In this document: positions 10,006 through 20,490 of the stretch, piece after piece | Position numbering within the stretch: position 1 is the stretch's first letter | Layout of the letters: every line of letters begins with the position of its first letter | Assembly: GCF_003935895.2 (NCBI RefSeq) | Contig: NZ_CP054058.1 | Coordinates: 744,001-808,000, forward strand | Source: Scandinavium goeteborgense | GTDB lineage: Bacteria; Pseudomonadota; Gammaproteobacteria; Enterobacterales; Enterobacteriaceae | DNA: 64,000 nucleotides | Reading direction: 5' to 3' | The notes under the pieces: model-generated | Told to the model about the DNA's origin: nothing | Databases searched by the model: none | The model's input: the letters and a program-made list of their open reading frames with translations, nothing else | Made by a program: the position numbers and the translations under genes

Positions 10006-11046
10006 TTATTGCACCTGTTTGAGCAGGGCCGAAACGGCTTTCAGCGTGGCATCCGCATTCTGCACCCCCTTTGCCTCCTGCTGCGCCACCCAGTCAGCCT
10101 GAACGGCCTGATAACGGCTGGCGTGCTGCCAGGTATTCAGCTCCTGCGGCGTTAGCGTCCGAACATGTGCGCCTTGATGACTCATGTTCTGAGTCATCTG
10201 TTTCAGGCTGGTGTCCAGCGTCACCCCCAACGTTTTCTCCGTGCGGACAGCAGCCCGGCGAATGGCGGCCTTGTCCTCTTCTGACAGGCTTTTCCAGCGC
10301 GTTTTATTCATCACCAGCAGATAAACATGTCCCAGCCACAGGCGCGGCGAAACGCGAACTTCTTTTGCCGCTTGCCAGGCGTGAATGTCATCGCCACTGT
10401 CCAGATTAACCAGCAGACCGCTCAGCGTTCCGTTACGCAATGCGTCCGTGATTTGCGCATTCCATGGCATCTTGACGACCTTCGCCCCCGCATTTTCCAG
10501 ATACGCCTGATGCCAGAAGCTTGCGGTGCGCCAGGTGGTATCTTTCAGATTGTCGTATTTCAGCGAGGGGCGGGTGGAGAAAAACGCCGCAGGGTAGCCG
10601 AGGAAAAATTGCAGATTCACCAGGTTATTGGCGGCAAGTTCAGCGGAAAACTGCGGCATATCGCGGAACACGTTATGGAAGAATTTCACCTGCGCGTCAC
10701 CGTTGTCTGGCCCCAGCGGGAAGCTTTTGAAGATCTGATGCAGCGGTAATTGCTCTGCGGTATATTCCGGCACCACGATGCCCATATCCGCGACTTTCCC
10801 TTCGCTGACCGTTTTCAGCGCGTCGTAGCTGACCGCCAGCTCGCCGTTCCAGTGATCTTCCACGCGCAGACGCCCGTGCGATTCCTCAGCGATGGCGGCA
10901 AAAAAAACGTCTTTAATCACTTTGGTACGCATGTTGCTGAGCGGCTCGTGATCGGTGTAGCGCAGCACGGTTTCTGCCTGCACCGGCGATATCGAAAAGA
11001 GCAGGGCGAGGGCAACGCTTTGCAGCAAAAACGCTTTGAATTTCAT
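10006..11046 (-). CDS. Orphan TRAP-transporter DctP-type periplasmic binding protein
   Basis: A 346-residue secreted protein. Residues 1-24 form a signal peptide ending in SPVQA, and the mature part has the DctP-fold pattern (YTDHEPLSN near the N-terminus, GPDNGDAQVKFF, a conserved central region before NAQITDAL). TRAP binding proteins deliver carboxylates, often dicarboxylates or sugar acids, to a DctQ-DctM permease. No such permease lies next to it; neighbours are mscS and argO. I chose ATG 11046, preceded by AAGGA; a TTG two codons earlier is an alternative. It may serve a distant permease or act as a sensor. The ligand is unknown. Confidence 0.8.
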   Translation of the reverse strand: MKFKAFLLQSVALALLFSISPVQAETVLRYTDHEPLSNMRTKVIKDVFFAAIAEESHGRLRVEDHWNGELAVSYDALKTVSEGKVADMGIVVPEYTAEQLPLHQIFKSFPLGPDNGDAQVKFFHNVFRDMPQFSAELAANNLVNLQFFLGYPAAFFSTRPSLKYDNLKDTTWRTASFWHQAYLENAGAKVVKMPWNAQITDALRNGTLSGLLVNLDSGDDIHAWQAAKEVRVSPRLWLGHVYLLVMNKTRWKSLSEEDKAAIRRAAVRTEKTLGVTLDTSLKQMTQNMSHQGAHVRTLTPQELNTWQHASRYQAVQADWVAQQEAKGVQNADATLKAVSALLKQVQ

Positions 11047-11250
11047 GGTCAATCCTTGAACGCGTGAAAGGGAAGGTTACGGGAAAATTGCAAAGTGCAG
11101 TATAACTCACGGACGCTGCATGAATATGCAGTTGTGCAATGAGTGTGCGTTATTAGTTATGTTAATAAGGGATAAGTATTATCCATTTCCGCTAATGAAG
11201 GTCGCGCGTTATAGTTTCGTCATTAACGAACGTCTGTGAGTAAAACTATC

Positions 11251-11886
11251 GTGTTATCTTATTATATTCAGGGGCTTGTCCTCGGCGCGGCGATGATCCT
11301 TCCTCTTGGGCCGCAGAATGCATTTGTCATGAACCAGGGCATTCGACGCCAGTATCACATCATGATCGCCTTCCTTTGTGCGGTCAGTGATTTGCTGTTG
11401 ATATGCGCCGGTGTGTTTGGCGGCAGCGCGCTGCTGATGCAATCTCCATGGCTGCTGGCGTTCGTCACCTGGGGCGGCGTGGCGTTCCTGCTATGGTACG
11501 GATTTGGCGCGCTGAAAACGGCGATGGGCAGTAACCTGGAATTGGCCAGTGCGGAAGTGATGAAACAGGGCCGCTGGAAGATTATCGCCACCATGCTGGC
11601 GGTGACCTGGCTTAATCCGCATGTTTATCTGGACACTTTCGTGGTGCTCGGCAGCCTCGGCGGGCAGTTAGGTGCAGAGCCTAAACGCTGGTTCGCGCTA
11701 GGCACCGTGAGCGCGTCTTTCCTGTGGTTCTTTGGTCTGGCACTGCTCGCCGCCTGGCTGGCCCCGCGTTTGCGCACCGCCAAAGCGCAGCGCATCATTA
11801 ATCTGCTGGTGGGGCTGGTGATGTGGTTTATCGCTTTCCAGCTGGCGAAAGATGGCATCTCACATGTTCACGCCTTGTTCAACTAA
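11251..11886 (+). CDS. argO: L-arginine exporter ArgO (LysE family)
   Basis: A 211-residue inner-membrane exporter with about five to six hydrophobic helices and the family motif [14 protein letters not shown] near the N-terminus. It exports arginine and canavanine. The GTG at 11251 gives the E. coli length and start (LSYYIQG); a GTG five codons upstream (11236) is an alternative. In E. coli its promoter is activated by ArgP, whose gene lies just downstream here. The upstream gap 11047-11250 contains AT-rich sequence where that control region would be. Confidence 0.92.
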   Translation: MLSYYIQGLVLGAAMILPLGPQNAFVMNQGIRRQYHIMIAFLCAVSDLLLICAGVFGGSALLMQSPWLLAFVTWGGVAFLLWYGFGALKTAMGSNLELASAEVMKQGRWKIIATMLAVTWLNPHVYLDTFVVLGSLGGQLGAEPKRWFALGTVSASFLWFFGLALLAAWLAPRLRTAKAQRIINLLVGLVMWFIAFQLAKDGISHVHALFN

Positions 11887-11976
11887 GTCTTGTCTTATGG
11901 ACATTTAATCCTCAGAAGCTAAGCTTGCAGGCATGCGCCCTGTTTTGGGGTCAAGACGTAACAAGGAGGAACGACA

Positions 11977-12714
11977 GTGAAGTTTAAAGTGATGGCCCTG
12001 GCGGCATTAGTAGGATTTGGTGCGATGTCGGTACAGGCAAATGAGTTGCCAGATGGACCGCACATTGTTACCTCCGGCACGGCAAGCGTAGACGCTGCGC
12101 CTGATATCGCGACTCTGGCAATTGAAGTCAACGTTGCGGCAAAAGATGCTGCAACGGCGAAGAAACAGGCCGACGATCGCGTAGCCCAGTATCTCGCTTT
12201 CCTTGAGAAAAACGATGTCGCTAAAAAAGACATCAGTTCTGCCAACCTCCGTACCCAACCGGATTATGACTATCAGAACGGCAAAAGCATTCTGAAAGGC
12301 TACCGTGCGGTGCGTACCGTTGAAGTTACGTTGCGTCAGCTGGATAAGCTGAATTCGCTGCTGGATGGCGCGCTGAAAGCGGGTCTGAATGAAATCCGTT
12401 CCGTATCGCTCGGCGTTGCGCAACCGGAAGAGTACAAAGATAAAGCCCGTAAAGCCGCGATTGACGATGCCGTGCATCAAGCAAAAGAGCTGGCTTCCGG
12501 CTTTAATGCCAAGCTCGGCCCGGTCTACAGCGTGCGCTATCATGTGTCTAACTATCAGCCGAGCCCAATGGTTCGAATGATGAAGGCCGATGCCGCCGCT
12601 GCACCTTCCGCGCAGGAAACCTACGAACAGCCAACTATTCAATTCGACGACCAGGTAGACGTTGTCTTCCAGCTCGAACCGACGCAGGCTGAACCGCAGA
12701 AGAAAGCGGAATAA
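11977..12714 (+). CDS. yggE: SIMPL-domain periplasmic protein YggE
   Basis: A 245-residue protein with an N-terminal signal peptide (cleavage after SVQA) and one SIMPL/DUF541 domain covering most of the mature part. The start is a GTG with a very strong AAGGAGG. The sequence closely follows E. coli YggE, which is linked to reduced oxidative stress; its biochemical function is not known. It ends at a terminator shared with the convergent argP. Confidence 0.93.
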   Translation: MKFKVMALAALVGFGAMSVQANELPDGPHIVTSGTASVDAAPDIATLAIEVNVAAKDAATAKKQADDRVAQYLAFLEKNDVAKKDISSANLRTQPDYDYQNGKSILKGYRAVRTVEVTLRQLDKLNSLLDGALKAGLNEIRSVSLGVAQPEEYKDKARKAAIDDAVHQAKELASGFNAKLGPVYSVRYHVSNYQPSPMVRMMKADAAAAPSAQETYEQPTIQFDDQVDVVFQLEPTQAEPQKKAE

Positions 12715-12746
12715 AAAGCTGTAATGCGATAGTAGTGCTATAAATG

Positions 12747-12773
12747 AAAACGCCGGGGAAACCCGGCGTTTTT
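12747..12773. terminator. Bidirectional terminator between yggE and argP
   Basis: Stem AAAACGCCGGG/CCCGGCGTTTT with flanking A and T runs, suited to stop both convergent transcripts. Confidence 0.85.
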
Positions 12774-12775
12774 GA

Positions 12776-13669
12776 TCAGTCCTGGCGCAGAACTTTGTGT
12801 CCGTACTCCAGCAGGGCATCGGTCACCCGACGCATCATGCGGCTTTCCGGCGCAAAGCGGTGCCAGTACAGCATCCGACGCTGGAACAGACCCGGCGTCA
12901 GGTTGATAAGCTCACCGCTATCCAGCTCACGCTCAATTTGCAGATGCGGGATCATACAGCAGGTGGTGCCCTGACGTGCCAGCTGCACGAAGGCCTCCGA
13001 CGAGTTCACGATATGGCACGGAACGCTGCCCGGCGGCAGATCGAAGTTCTGCTGCAAAAATGCCTGGTGCATATCATCGAGATGGTCAAACGCCACCACC
13101 GGCGCTTTCAGCAGGGCGGAGCGCGTTACGCCGTTGGGGAAGTAGCGTTGCGCAAATGACTTTGACGCGACGAACAGATAATCGAGCGCCCCGAGCTGAT
13201 CGACCAGACAGCTCGGCAGCGGTTGTGGCTGGATACTCACCGCGCCCACCACTTCACCGCGACGCAGACGTTCCTGGGTACGCGTTTCATCTTCAACCTG
13301 AAGATTCAGGCGGATCGGCGAATCAGACAGCACCGCAGAGAGCGCGGGCAGCAGCCAGGTTGCCAGACTGTCGGCGTTGACCGCCAGTGAAAGCAGCAGC
13401 GGCGTGGAGCCGGTTTGCTCATCGCCCAGCCACTCTTCCTCCAGCAGCTCAACCTGACGCAGCAGTGCCAGCAGTTTCTGCCCTTGCTCGGTCGGACGAG
13501 GAGGCACGGTTCGCACCAGTAAAGGCTGCCCGAACATATTTTCCAGCTGTTTGATTCGCTGAGAGACGGCGGACTGGGTAATACACAGCTTTTGTGCGGC
13601 GCGTTCAAACCCGCGTTCCCGAATAACCGCATCCAATGCCTGTAGTGTTCTGTAGTCCGGACGTTTCAT
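12776..13669 (-). CDS. argP: LysR-type regulator ArgP (IciA)
   Basis: A 297-residue LysR-family regulator. The N-terminal winged helix-turn-helix is visible ([19 protein letters not shown]), followed by a ligand-binding domain. E. coli ArgP responds to arginine and lysine and activates argO and other genes. ATG 13669 gives the known start MKRPDYRTL and length; the frame is open 12 codons further upstream. It is divergent from rpiA and convergent with yggE. Confidence 0.96.
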   Translation of the reverse strand: MKRPDYRTLQALDAVIRERGFERAAQKLCITQSAVSQRIKQLENMFGQPLLVRTVPPRPTEQGQKLLALLRQVELLEEEWLGDEQTGSTPLLLSLAVNADSLATWLLPALSAVLSDSPIRLNLQVEDETRTQERLRRGEVVGAVSIQPQPLPSCLVDQLGALDYLFVASKSFAQRYFPNGVTRSALLKAPVVAFDHLDDMHQAFLQQNFDLPPGSVPCHIVNSSEAFVQLARQGTTCCMIPHLQIERELDSGELINLTPGLFQRRMLYWHRFAPESRMMRRVTDALLEYGHKVLRQD

Positions 13670-13829
13670 TGCTCTGACTGACTCCTCATCTTGTGTTATC
13701 CGCACTATGACATAAATTTATGTTAGATACAGAACCAAATTGGGCACGCAACACCCGGTGTCTGCAAGGACATTTCTGAGGTGAATGATCTATAATGCGC
13801 GGCATCCCATCACACCACAGGCAAAAATC

Positions 13830-14489
13830 ATGACGCAGGATGAACTGAAAAAAGCAGTTGGCTGGGCAGCACTTCAATATGTACAACCGGGAACCATCGT
13901 CGGTGTTGGCACGGGCTCGACCGCCGCGCACTTTATCGACGCACTGGGTACCATGAAAGGCCAGATTGAAGGTGCCGTTTCCAGCTCGGACGCTTCTACC
14001 GAAAAGCTGAAAAGCTTAGGTATTCACGTGTTTGATCTCAACGAAGTGGACAGCCTGGGCGTCTACGTTGATGGTGCTGATGAGATTAACGATCACATGC
14101 AGATGATCAAAGGTGGTGGCGCGGCGCTGACCCGCGAGAAAATCATCGCCTCTGTTGCCGACAAGTTTATCTGCATTGCCGATTCCTCCAAGCAGGTGGC
14201 TATCCTCGGTCATTTCCCGCTGCCGGTGGAAGTGATCCCGATGGCGCGCAGCGCGGTAGCACGTCAGCTGGTAAAACTGGGCGGCCGTCCGGAATATCGT
14301 CAGAACGTGGTGACCGATAACGGTAACGTTATCCTTGATGTGCACGGCCTGGAAATCCTCGATGCGATTGCGCTGGAAAACGCGATTAACGCGATTCCTG
14401 GCGTGGTCACCGTCGGCCTGTTCGCCAACCGTGGCGCGGATGTGGCGCTGATTGGTACCGCCGAAGGTGTCAAAACTATCGTGAAATGA
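13830..14489 (+). CDS. rpiA: Ribose-5-phosphate isomerase A
   Basis: A 219-residue enzyme that interconverts ribose 5-phosphate and ribulose 5-phosphate. The family motifs [14 protein letters not shown] and [11 protein letters not shown] are visible. ATG 13830 gives the E. coli length; a start 15 codons upstream is open but unsupported. It stands alone between the divergent argP and a hairpin before serA. Confidence 0.97.
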   Translation: MTQDELKKAVGWAALQYVQPGTIVGVGTGSTAAHFIDALGTMKGQIEGAVSSSDASTEKLKSLGIHVFDLNEVDSLGVYVDGADEINDHMQMIKGGGAALTREKIIASVADKFICIADSSKQVAILGHFPLPVEVIPMARSAVARQLVKLGGRPEYRQNVVTDNGNVILDVHGLEILDAIALENAINAIPGVVTVGLFANRGADVALIGTAEGVKTIVK

Positions 14490-14493
14490 TCTG

Positions 14494-14525
14494 ACGGGAG
14501 CCGCCTGGCTCCCGTAAAAAATTTT
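14494..14525 (+). terminator. Probable terminator after rpiA
   Basis: Nine-bp stem ACGGGAGCC/GGCTCCCGT with loop GCCT; the tail is A-rich then TTTT, so the U run is weak. Confidence 0.6.
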
Positions 14526-14751
14526 CGACAGGCGAAATTCGGTGACTTGTGTCACATTTATCGACTGCATCTGATTAACTCGCTGCCTCAATATACCCAT
14601 CCAGCATTTTATGCTGCCAATTTCCACTGAATGACATTTCTTCAGCACGCCGACGCAAACGTTCATATTGCTGCAATAGTTTTTTTTGATATGTTGCTGA
14701 GGTGGACGTTCGTTCACCACAACAACGATACAAGACAGACAGGGCGGGGAA

Positions 14752-15984
14752 ATGGCTAAGGTATCACTGGAAAAAGACAAGATTAAGTTTCTGCTGGTGG
14801 AAGGCGTGCATCAAAAAGCACTCGATAACCTTCGTGCGGCAGGCTACACCAACATTGAATATCACAAAGGCGCGCTCGACGCAGAGCAGCTGAAAGAATC
14901 GATCCGTGATGCCCATTTCATCGGCCTGCGCTCCCGTACTCAACTGACTGAAGACATTATTCAGGCGGCGGAGAAACTGGTGGCCATCGGTTGTTTCTGC
15001 ATCGGTACCAATCAGGTCGATTTGAATGCTGCGGCGAAACGAGGTGTTCCGGTCTTTAACGCACCGTTCTCGAATACCCGTTCCGTGGCGGAACTGGTGA
15101 TTGGCGAACTGCTGTTACTGCTACGCGGGATCCCAGAAGCGAACGCCAAGGCGCACCGCGGGATCTGGAACAAACTGGCGGCGGGCAGCTTTGAGGCGCG
15201 TGGCAAGAAGCTGGGAATTATCGGTTACGGCCATATCGGTACGCAGCTCGGTATTCTGGCGGAATCTCTGGGGATGCACGTCTTCTTCTACGATATCGAA
15301 AACAAGCTGCCGCTCGGCAACGCGACGCAGGTACAGCATTTGTCTGACTTGCTGAACATGAGCGATGTGGTGAGCCTGCACGTACCTGAAAATGCCTCCA
15401 CCAAGAACATGATGGGTGCGGAGCAACTGGCGCTGATGAAGCCGGGTTCATTGCTGATCAACGCGGCACGCGGCACGGTGGTCGATATTCCTGCGCTGTG
15501 TGATGCGCTGGCGAGCAAGCATCTGGCCGGGGCGGCAATCGACGTGTTCCCGACAGAACCTGCGACCAACACCGATCCGTTTATGTCGCCGCTGTGCGAG
15601 TTCGACAACGTGATCCTGACGCCGCACATAGGTGGTTCTACTCAGGAAGCACAAGAGAACATCGGTCTGGAAGTGGCGGGCAAGCTGGCTAAATACTCCG
15701 ACAACGGTTCTACGCTTTCAGCGGTTAACTTCCCTGAAGTGTCGCTGCCGCTGCACGGTGGTCGTCGTCTGCTGCACATCCACGAAAACCGTCCGGGCGT
15801 GCTGACGGCAATCAACCAGATTTTTGCTGAACAGAGTGTGAACATTGCCGCGCAGTATCTGCAAACCACGCCGCAGATGGGCTATGTGGTGATTGATATT
15901 GAAGCGGAAGAAGATGTCGCGGAGAAAGCGCTGCAAAGTATGAAGGCGATTCCGGGGACGATTCGCGCGCGTCTGCTTTACTGA
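14752..15984 (+). CDS. serA: D-3-phosphoglycerate dehydrogenase
   Basis: A 410-residue enzyme that oxidises 3-phosphoglycerate, the first and serine-inhibited step of serine synthesis. The NAD-binding motif GYGHIGTQLG lies near residue 160; the active-site histidine is in LTPHIGGST; the C-terminal ACT domain (from about residue 335, HIHENRPGVLTAI) binds serine. Length and ends equal E. coli SerA. In E. coli its promoter is controlled by Lrp and CRP. The 262-bp upstream gap is AT-rich and fits Lrp control, but I cannot assign single sites. Confidence 0.97.
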   Translation: MAKVSLEKDKIKFLLVEGVHQKALDNLRAAGYTNIEYHKGALDAEQLKESIRDAHFIGLRSRTQLTEDIIQAAEKLVAIGCFCIGTNQVDLNAAAKRGVPVFNAPFSNTRSVAELVIGELLLLLRGIPEANAKAHRGIWNKLAAGSFEARGKKLGIIGYGHIGTQLGILAESLGMHVFFYDIENKLPLGNATQVQHLSDLLNMSDVVSLHVPENASTKNMMGAEQLALMKPGSLLINAARGTVVDIPALCDALASKHLAGAAIDVFPTEPATNTDPFMSPLCEFDNVILTPHIGGSTQEAQENIGLEVAGKLAKYSDNGSTLSAVNFPEVSLPLHGGRRLLHIHENRPGVLTAINQIFAEQSVNIAAQYLQTTPQMGYVVIDIEAEEDVAEKALQSMKAIPGTIRARLLY

Positions 15985-15995
15985 TTCGCGGTTTC

Positions 15996-16052
15996 TGCCC
16001 GGCGGCGCAATTTACCGGTTTGTAGGCCCGGCAAGCAACGCGCCGCCGGGCA
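15996..16052. repeat. REP/BIME element between serA and fau
   Basis: Inverted arms TGCCCGGCGGCGC (15996-16008) and GCGCCGCCGGGCA (16040-16052), with GTAGGCCCGG between them, as in enterobacterial REP pairs. It lies between convergent genes. Confidence 0.8.
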
Positions 16053-16057
16053 AAGAT

Positions 16058-16657
16058 CTACCTCAACTCCCACACTTTTGATGGTGTCACCACCGCGGGC
16101 AGCGGAATATCCCACTTCTCTGTTGGTAGCATATCCACCTGCTGACAATCATGTGCGTAACCGACCGGCTGAAGGCCGTACTGCTGCCAGTTTTGCAGCG
16201 TCCTGTCGTAAAACCCACCGCCCATACCGAGTCGTTGGCCCTGCGCGTCAAACGCGACCAGCGGCGTAATCAGCACATCCAGTTCACTGAGCGGTAGCAC
16301 GTCGCGCACGTCCAGCTTCGGCTCCTGGATTTTCAGCCGGTTCACAACCAGTTCGGAATGGGGATGGTAATAAAGGAACAACAGATTTCCAGGGCTGAAC
16401 GGATGCAGAACCGGCAGATACACTTTCTTGCCGCTGAGCCAGAGCTGCTCAATGAGCGGGCGGGTATCGAGTTCGCCGTCGAAAGAGAGAAACAGCGCTA
16501 CGGTCTGGCCCATCATCACCGGCGGATACGCCATCATGCGATAAGCAGCCTGTTCGGCAAAATGCTGTTGTTGGTCTGGAGTCAGTGCGCGTCTGCGCTG
16601 CCGGATAATCTGGCGGATGTCTTGTCTTGCTGAGGGGATTTCAGGCACGAGTGTCAT
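16058..16657 (-). CDS. fau: 5-formyltetrahydrofolate cyclo-ligase (YgfA)
   Basis: A 199-residue enzyme that converts 5-formyl-THF to 5,10-methenyl-THF with ATP. The conserved C-terminal segment GMGGGFYDRTL and the N-terminal RRALTPDQQ region are visible. An in-frame start 23 codons upstream (16726) would lie inside the 6S RNA gene, so I chose ATG 16657, just 17 bases after the 6S RNA end. The ssrS-fau order and co-transcription are conserved in enterobacteria. Confidence 0.92.
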   Translation of the reverse strand: MTLVPEIPSARQDIRQIIRQRRRALTPDQQQHFAEQAAYRMMAYPPVMMGQTVALFLSFDGELDTRPLIEQLWLSGKKVYLPVLHPFSPGNLLFLYYHPHSELVVNRLKIQEPKLDVRDVLPLSELDVLITPLVAFDAQGQRLGMGGGFYDRTLQNWQQYGLQPVGYAHDCQQVDMLPTEKWDIPLPAVVTPSKVWELR

Positions 16658-16674
16658 GGTAGAAACAGAAGGTA

Positions 16675-16859
16675 GGGAATCTCCGAGATGCCGCCGCAGG
16701 CTGTAACCCTTGAACCCTTGGTTCAAGGTGAATATGTCGTCACAGTCTTAAGGCTTCTCGGACGAACCGAGCATGCTCACCAACCGTGGAGCGCCACATT
16801 CTTGTGGTATGAAATATCGGCTCAGGGGACTGGCCCGCTTGCGAACATCTCAGAGAAAT
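16675..16859 (-). ncRNA. ssrS: 6S RNA
   Basis: About 185 nt. The minus strand starts ATTTCTCTGAGATG and ends GGAGATTCCC, and nearly the whole length matches the E. coli 6S RNA that I recall, including the conserved closing-stem arms and the central bubble flanks. 6S RNA binds sigma-70 RNA polymerase in stationary phase and mimics an open promoter. Its ends are set by similarity, so they may be off by a few bases. fau follows on the same transcript. Confidence 0.95.
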
Positions 16860-16901
16860 TTTGTTCTTCAGGGTCACTCTACCATAGTAAACCATGAAGT
16901 G

Positions 16902-17297
<396 letters not shown>

Positions 17298-17398
17298 CTA
17301 TAGCTACCCCAGTGTGAACATACAAGCCCTTTTCTGGTTCACCAGGGTCCAAAGTGGTAGCATAACATGAAACTTCCCCCCAACGACGACGAATGCGC

Positions 17399-17977
17399 AT
17401 GTCTATACAGAACGAAATGCCTGGTTACAACGATGTGAACCAGTTACTTACCCAACAGGGTGTAGGTTTAACGCCTGCCGAAATGCACGGGCTGATTAGC
17501 GGCATGCTGTGTGGCGGCAACAAAGACAGTAGCTGGCTGCCGCTGGTGCATGACCTGACCAACGAAGGCATGGCTTTCGGCCACGAACTGGCCGAGGTGC
17601 TGCGTAAGGTCCACGCCGTCACCAGCGATGCGCTGGAAGACGAAGGTTTCCAGTTCCAGCTGTACATCCCTGATGGCGATGACATCAGCGTCTTTGTGCG
17701 TGCCGATGCGCTATCTGGCTGGGTCAATCACTTCCTGCTCGGCCTGGGTGTGACCCAGCCGAAGCTTGAGAAAGTGAAAGGCGAAACCGGTGAAGCCATC
17801 GACGATCTGCGTAACATAGCCCAACTGGGTTATGAAGAAGACGAAGATCAGGAAGAGCTCGAGATGTCGCTCGAAGAAATCGTCGAGTACGTTCGTGTTG
17901 CCGCTTTGCTGTGCCACGATACCTTCACGCATCAACAGCCGACCGCGCCAGAAGTTCGCAAACCGACCTTACACTAA
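17399..17977 (+). CDS. ygfB: YgfB family protein
   Basis: A 192-residue UPF0149-family protein, acidic in its C-terminal half ([15 protein letters not shown]). The sequence follows E. coli YgfB closely. Its function is not established in E. coli; from memory, a Pseudomonas relative affects ampDh3 expression. The ATG at 17399 gives the known [10 protein letters not shown] start; another ATG two codons earlier is possible, and neither has a clear ribosome site. It heads the ygfB-pepP-ubiH-ubiI operon. Confidence 0.92.
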   Translation: MSIQNEMPGYNDVNQLLTQQGVGLTPAEMHGLISGMLCGGNKDSSWLPLVHDLTNEGMAFGHELAEVLRKVHAVTSDALEDEGFQFQLYIPDGDDISVFVRADALSGWVNHFLLGLGVTQPKLEKVKGETGEAIDDLRNIAQLGYEEDEDQEELEMSLEEIVEYVRVAALLCHDTFTHQQPTAPEVRKPTLH

Positions 17978-18002
17978 TAATAAGAATGTTCAGGAGGGTG
18001 TC

Positions 18003-19316
18003 ATGACTCAGCAAGAGTACCTTCAGCGTCGGCAAAAACTGCTGGCGCAGATGCCATCAGGCAGCGCGGCATTAATTTTTGCCGCACCGGAAGCCATACG
18101 CAGCGCCGACACGGAATACCCGTATCGCCAAAGCAGTGATTTCAGCTACTTCACCGGCTTTAACGAGCCAGAAGCGGTGCTGGTGCTGATTAAAAGTGAT
18201 GACACCCATAACCACAGCGTTCTGTTTAATCGCGTTCGCGACCTGACCGCCGAAATCTGGTTTGGTCGCCGACTGGGCCAGGACGCTGCGCCTGAAAAAC
18301 TGGGCGTGGATCGTGCGCTGGCGTTCAGCGAAATCGACGAGCAGCTGTATCAGTTGCTGAACGGTCTGGACGCGGTGTATCACGCGCAAGGCGAATACGC
18401 TTATGCCGACAGCATCGTGTTCAACGCGCTGGATAAGCTGCGCAAAGGCTCGCGCCAGAATCTGAAAGCGCCAGCGGCAATGGTCGACTGGCGTCCGTTG
18501 GTGCACGAAATGCGCCTGTTCAAATCTGCGGAAGAAATTGACGTAATGCGCCGGGCCGGGGAAATCACCGCGCTGGGGCACACTCGCGCCATGCAAACCT
18601 GCCGTCCGGGCATGTTTGAGTATCAGCTCGAAGGTGAAATTCATCATGAATTTACCCGCCACGGCGCGCGCTACCCGTCCTACAACACCATCGTTGGCGG
18701 CGGCGAAAACGGCTGCATTCTGCATTACACCGAAAACGAATCTGAACTGCGCGACGGCGATGTCGTGCTGATCGACGCGGGCTGCGAATATCGTGGCTAC
18801 GCCGGCGACATCACCCGCACGTTCCCGGTGAACGGAAAATTCACCCCGGCACAGCGTGAAATCTACGACATCGTGCTCGAATCGCTGGAAACGGCCCTGA
18901 AACTTTATCGCCCAGGAACGACCATCCAGGACGTCACCGGCGAAGTCGTGCGCGTGATGGTCAGCGGATTGGTCTCGCTCGGCATCCTCAATGGGGAAGT
19001 TGACCCGCTGATTGCCGACAATGCGCACCGCAAATTCTTCATGCATGGCCTCAGCCACTGGCTGGGCCTGGACGTTCACGATGTCGGCGAATACGGCGCG
19101 GATCGTTCCCGCGTGCTCGAGCCGGGCATGGTGCTGACCGTTGAACCCGGCCTGTATATCGCCCCGGACGCCGACGTGCCGGAGCAATACCGCGGCATCG
19201 GCATCCGTATTGAAGATGACATTGTGATAACTGAAAACGGCAATGAGAATCTGACCGCCAGCGTGGTAAAACGCGCGGACGATATCGAAGCCCTGATGGC
19301 GGCGCACGCCCAATGA
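18003..19316 (+). CDS. pepP: Xaa-Pro aminopeptidase P
   Basis: A 437-residue dimanganese enzyme that removes N-terminal residues before proline. The pita-bread fold motifs are present: DAGCEYRGYAGDITRTF, HGLSHWLGLDVHD, TVEPGLYI and GIRIEDD hold the metal ligands. The ATG at 18003 follows CAGGAGG; the open frame that extends upstream lies inside ygfB. It overlaps ubiH by 4 bases (ATGA), so the two are translationally coupled. Confidence 0.96.
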   Translation: MTQQEYLQRRQKLLAQMPSGSAALIFAAPEAIRSADTEYPYRQSSDFSYFTGFNEPEAVLVLIKSDDTHNHSVLFNRVRDLTAEIWFGRRLGQDAAPEKLGVDRALAFSEIDEQLYQLLNGLDAVYHAQGEYAYADSIVFNALDKLRKGSRQNLKAPAAMVDWRPLVHEMRLFKSAEEIDVMRRAGEITALGHTRAMQTCRPGMFEYQLEGEIHHEFTRHGARYPSYNTIVGGGENGCILHYTENESELRDGDVVLIDAGCEYRGYAGDITRTFPVNGKFTPAQREIYDIVLESLETALKLYRPGTTIQDVTGEVVRVMVSGLVSLGILNGEVDPLIADNAHRKFFMHGLSHWLGLDVHDVGEYGADRSRVLEPGMVLTVEPGLYIAPDADVPEQYRGIGIRIEDDIVITENGNENLTASVVKRADDIEALMAAHAQ

Positions 19317-20479
19317 GCGTGATTATCGTAGGCGGCGGCATGACCGGCGCAACGCTGGCGCTGGCGATTTCGCATCTCAGCGCGGGCAAATTGCCGGTAC
19401 ATTTAGTGGAAGCCGTCGCACCGGATTCCCAGGCGCATCCGGGCTTTGATGCTCGCGCTATCGCCCTGGCCGCAGGCACTTGTCAGCAACTGGCCCGCGT
19501 AGGTATCTGGCAGGCGCTGCGGGAATGCGCCACGGCTATTCGTACCGTTCACGTCAGCGATCGCGGTCATGCTGGTTTCGTGACGCTGGATGCCGACGAT
19601 TACAGCCTGCCTGCGCTAGGGCAGGTGGTCGAACTGCACGATGTCGGCCAGCGTCTTTTTGCGTTATTACGTAAAGCGCCAGGCGTAACGTTACATTGTC
19701 CGGCGCGGGTCGACAGTTTTACCCGCAGCCAGGACAGCGTCGATGTGGTGCTCGATAACGGCGTTACACTCACCGGGAAACTGCTGGTTGCCGCAGATGG
19801 CTCGCGTTCAGCGCTCGGCGAACAGTGCGGGATTGCCTGGGAGCAACAGCCTTACGAACAGCTGGCGGTGATCGCCAACGTGACCACTGCCGTGCCACAC
19901 GACGGCCGCGCGTTTGAGCGTTTTACCGAACATGGCCCGCTGGCGATGTTACCGATGTCAGACGGACGCTGTTCGCTGGTGTGGTGCCATCCGCTGGAGA
20001 ACCGTGATGAGGTTCTGAGTTGGTCTGATGCTCGCTTCTGCCAGGAACTACAGCAGGCGTTTGGCTGGCGACTCGGGCGCATTACCCACAGCGGCAGCCG
20101 CAATGCCTATCCACTTTCCCTGACCACTGCCAGCCGGGCGATATCGCACCGCATGGCGTTAGTTGGCAACGCGGCGCAAACATTGCACCCGATCGCCGGA
20201 CAGGGATTTAACCTTGGGCTACGCGACGTTATCTCGCTGGCAGAAATGCTCGCGCAGGCGAACGATCCGGGCGACTATGCGCTGTTAAGCCGCTATCAAC
20301 AGCGCCGCGCTGACGATAAAAGTGCGACGGTCGGCGTGACCGACGGTCTGGTCTATCTGTTCGCCAATCGCTGGGCACCGCTGGTGGCCGGACGAAACGT
20401 CGGGCTGATGGCGATGGAATTATTCACTCCGGCGCGCGATGCGCTGGCGCAGCGTACCCTGGGTCAGGTAGCGAGATAA
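19313..20479 (+). CDS. ubiH: 2-octaprenyl-6-methoxyphenol hydroxylase
   Basis: A 388-residue FAD monooxygenase of ubiquinone synthesis. The N-terminal Rossmann motif VGGGMTGA, the central DG motif (VAADGSRS) and the C-terminal GNAAQTLHPIAGQGFNLG are all present. It hydroxylates the ring of the ubiquinone precursor. It overlaps pepP and lies 11 bp ahead of its relative ubiI. Confidence 0.95.
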   Translation: MSVIIVGGGMTGATLALAISHLSAGKLPVHLVEAVAPDSQAHPGFDARAIALAAGTCQQLARVGIWQALRECATAIRTVHVSDRGHAGFVTLDADDYSLPALGQVVELHDVGQRLFALLRKAPGVTLHCPARVDSFTRSQDSVDVVLDNGVTLTGKLLVAADGSRSALGEQCGIAWEQQPYEQLAVIANVTTAVPHDGRAFERFTEHGPLAMLPMSDGRCSLVWCHPLENRDEVLSWSDARFCQELQQAFGWRLGRITHSGSRNAYPLSLTTASRAISHRMALVGNAAQTLHPIAGQGFNLGLRDVISLAEMLAQANDPGDYALLSRYQQRRADDKSATVGVTDGLVYLFANRWAPLVAGRNVGLMAMELFTPARDALAQRTLGQVAR

Positions 20480-20490
20480 GGAACAACAAC

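Noticed and set aside
18072-19313. Antisense frame of 413 codons in pepP
   Set aside because: Shadow of pepP, which has all its metal-ligand motifs.
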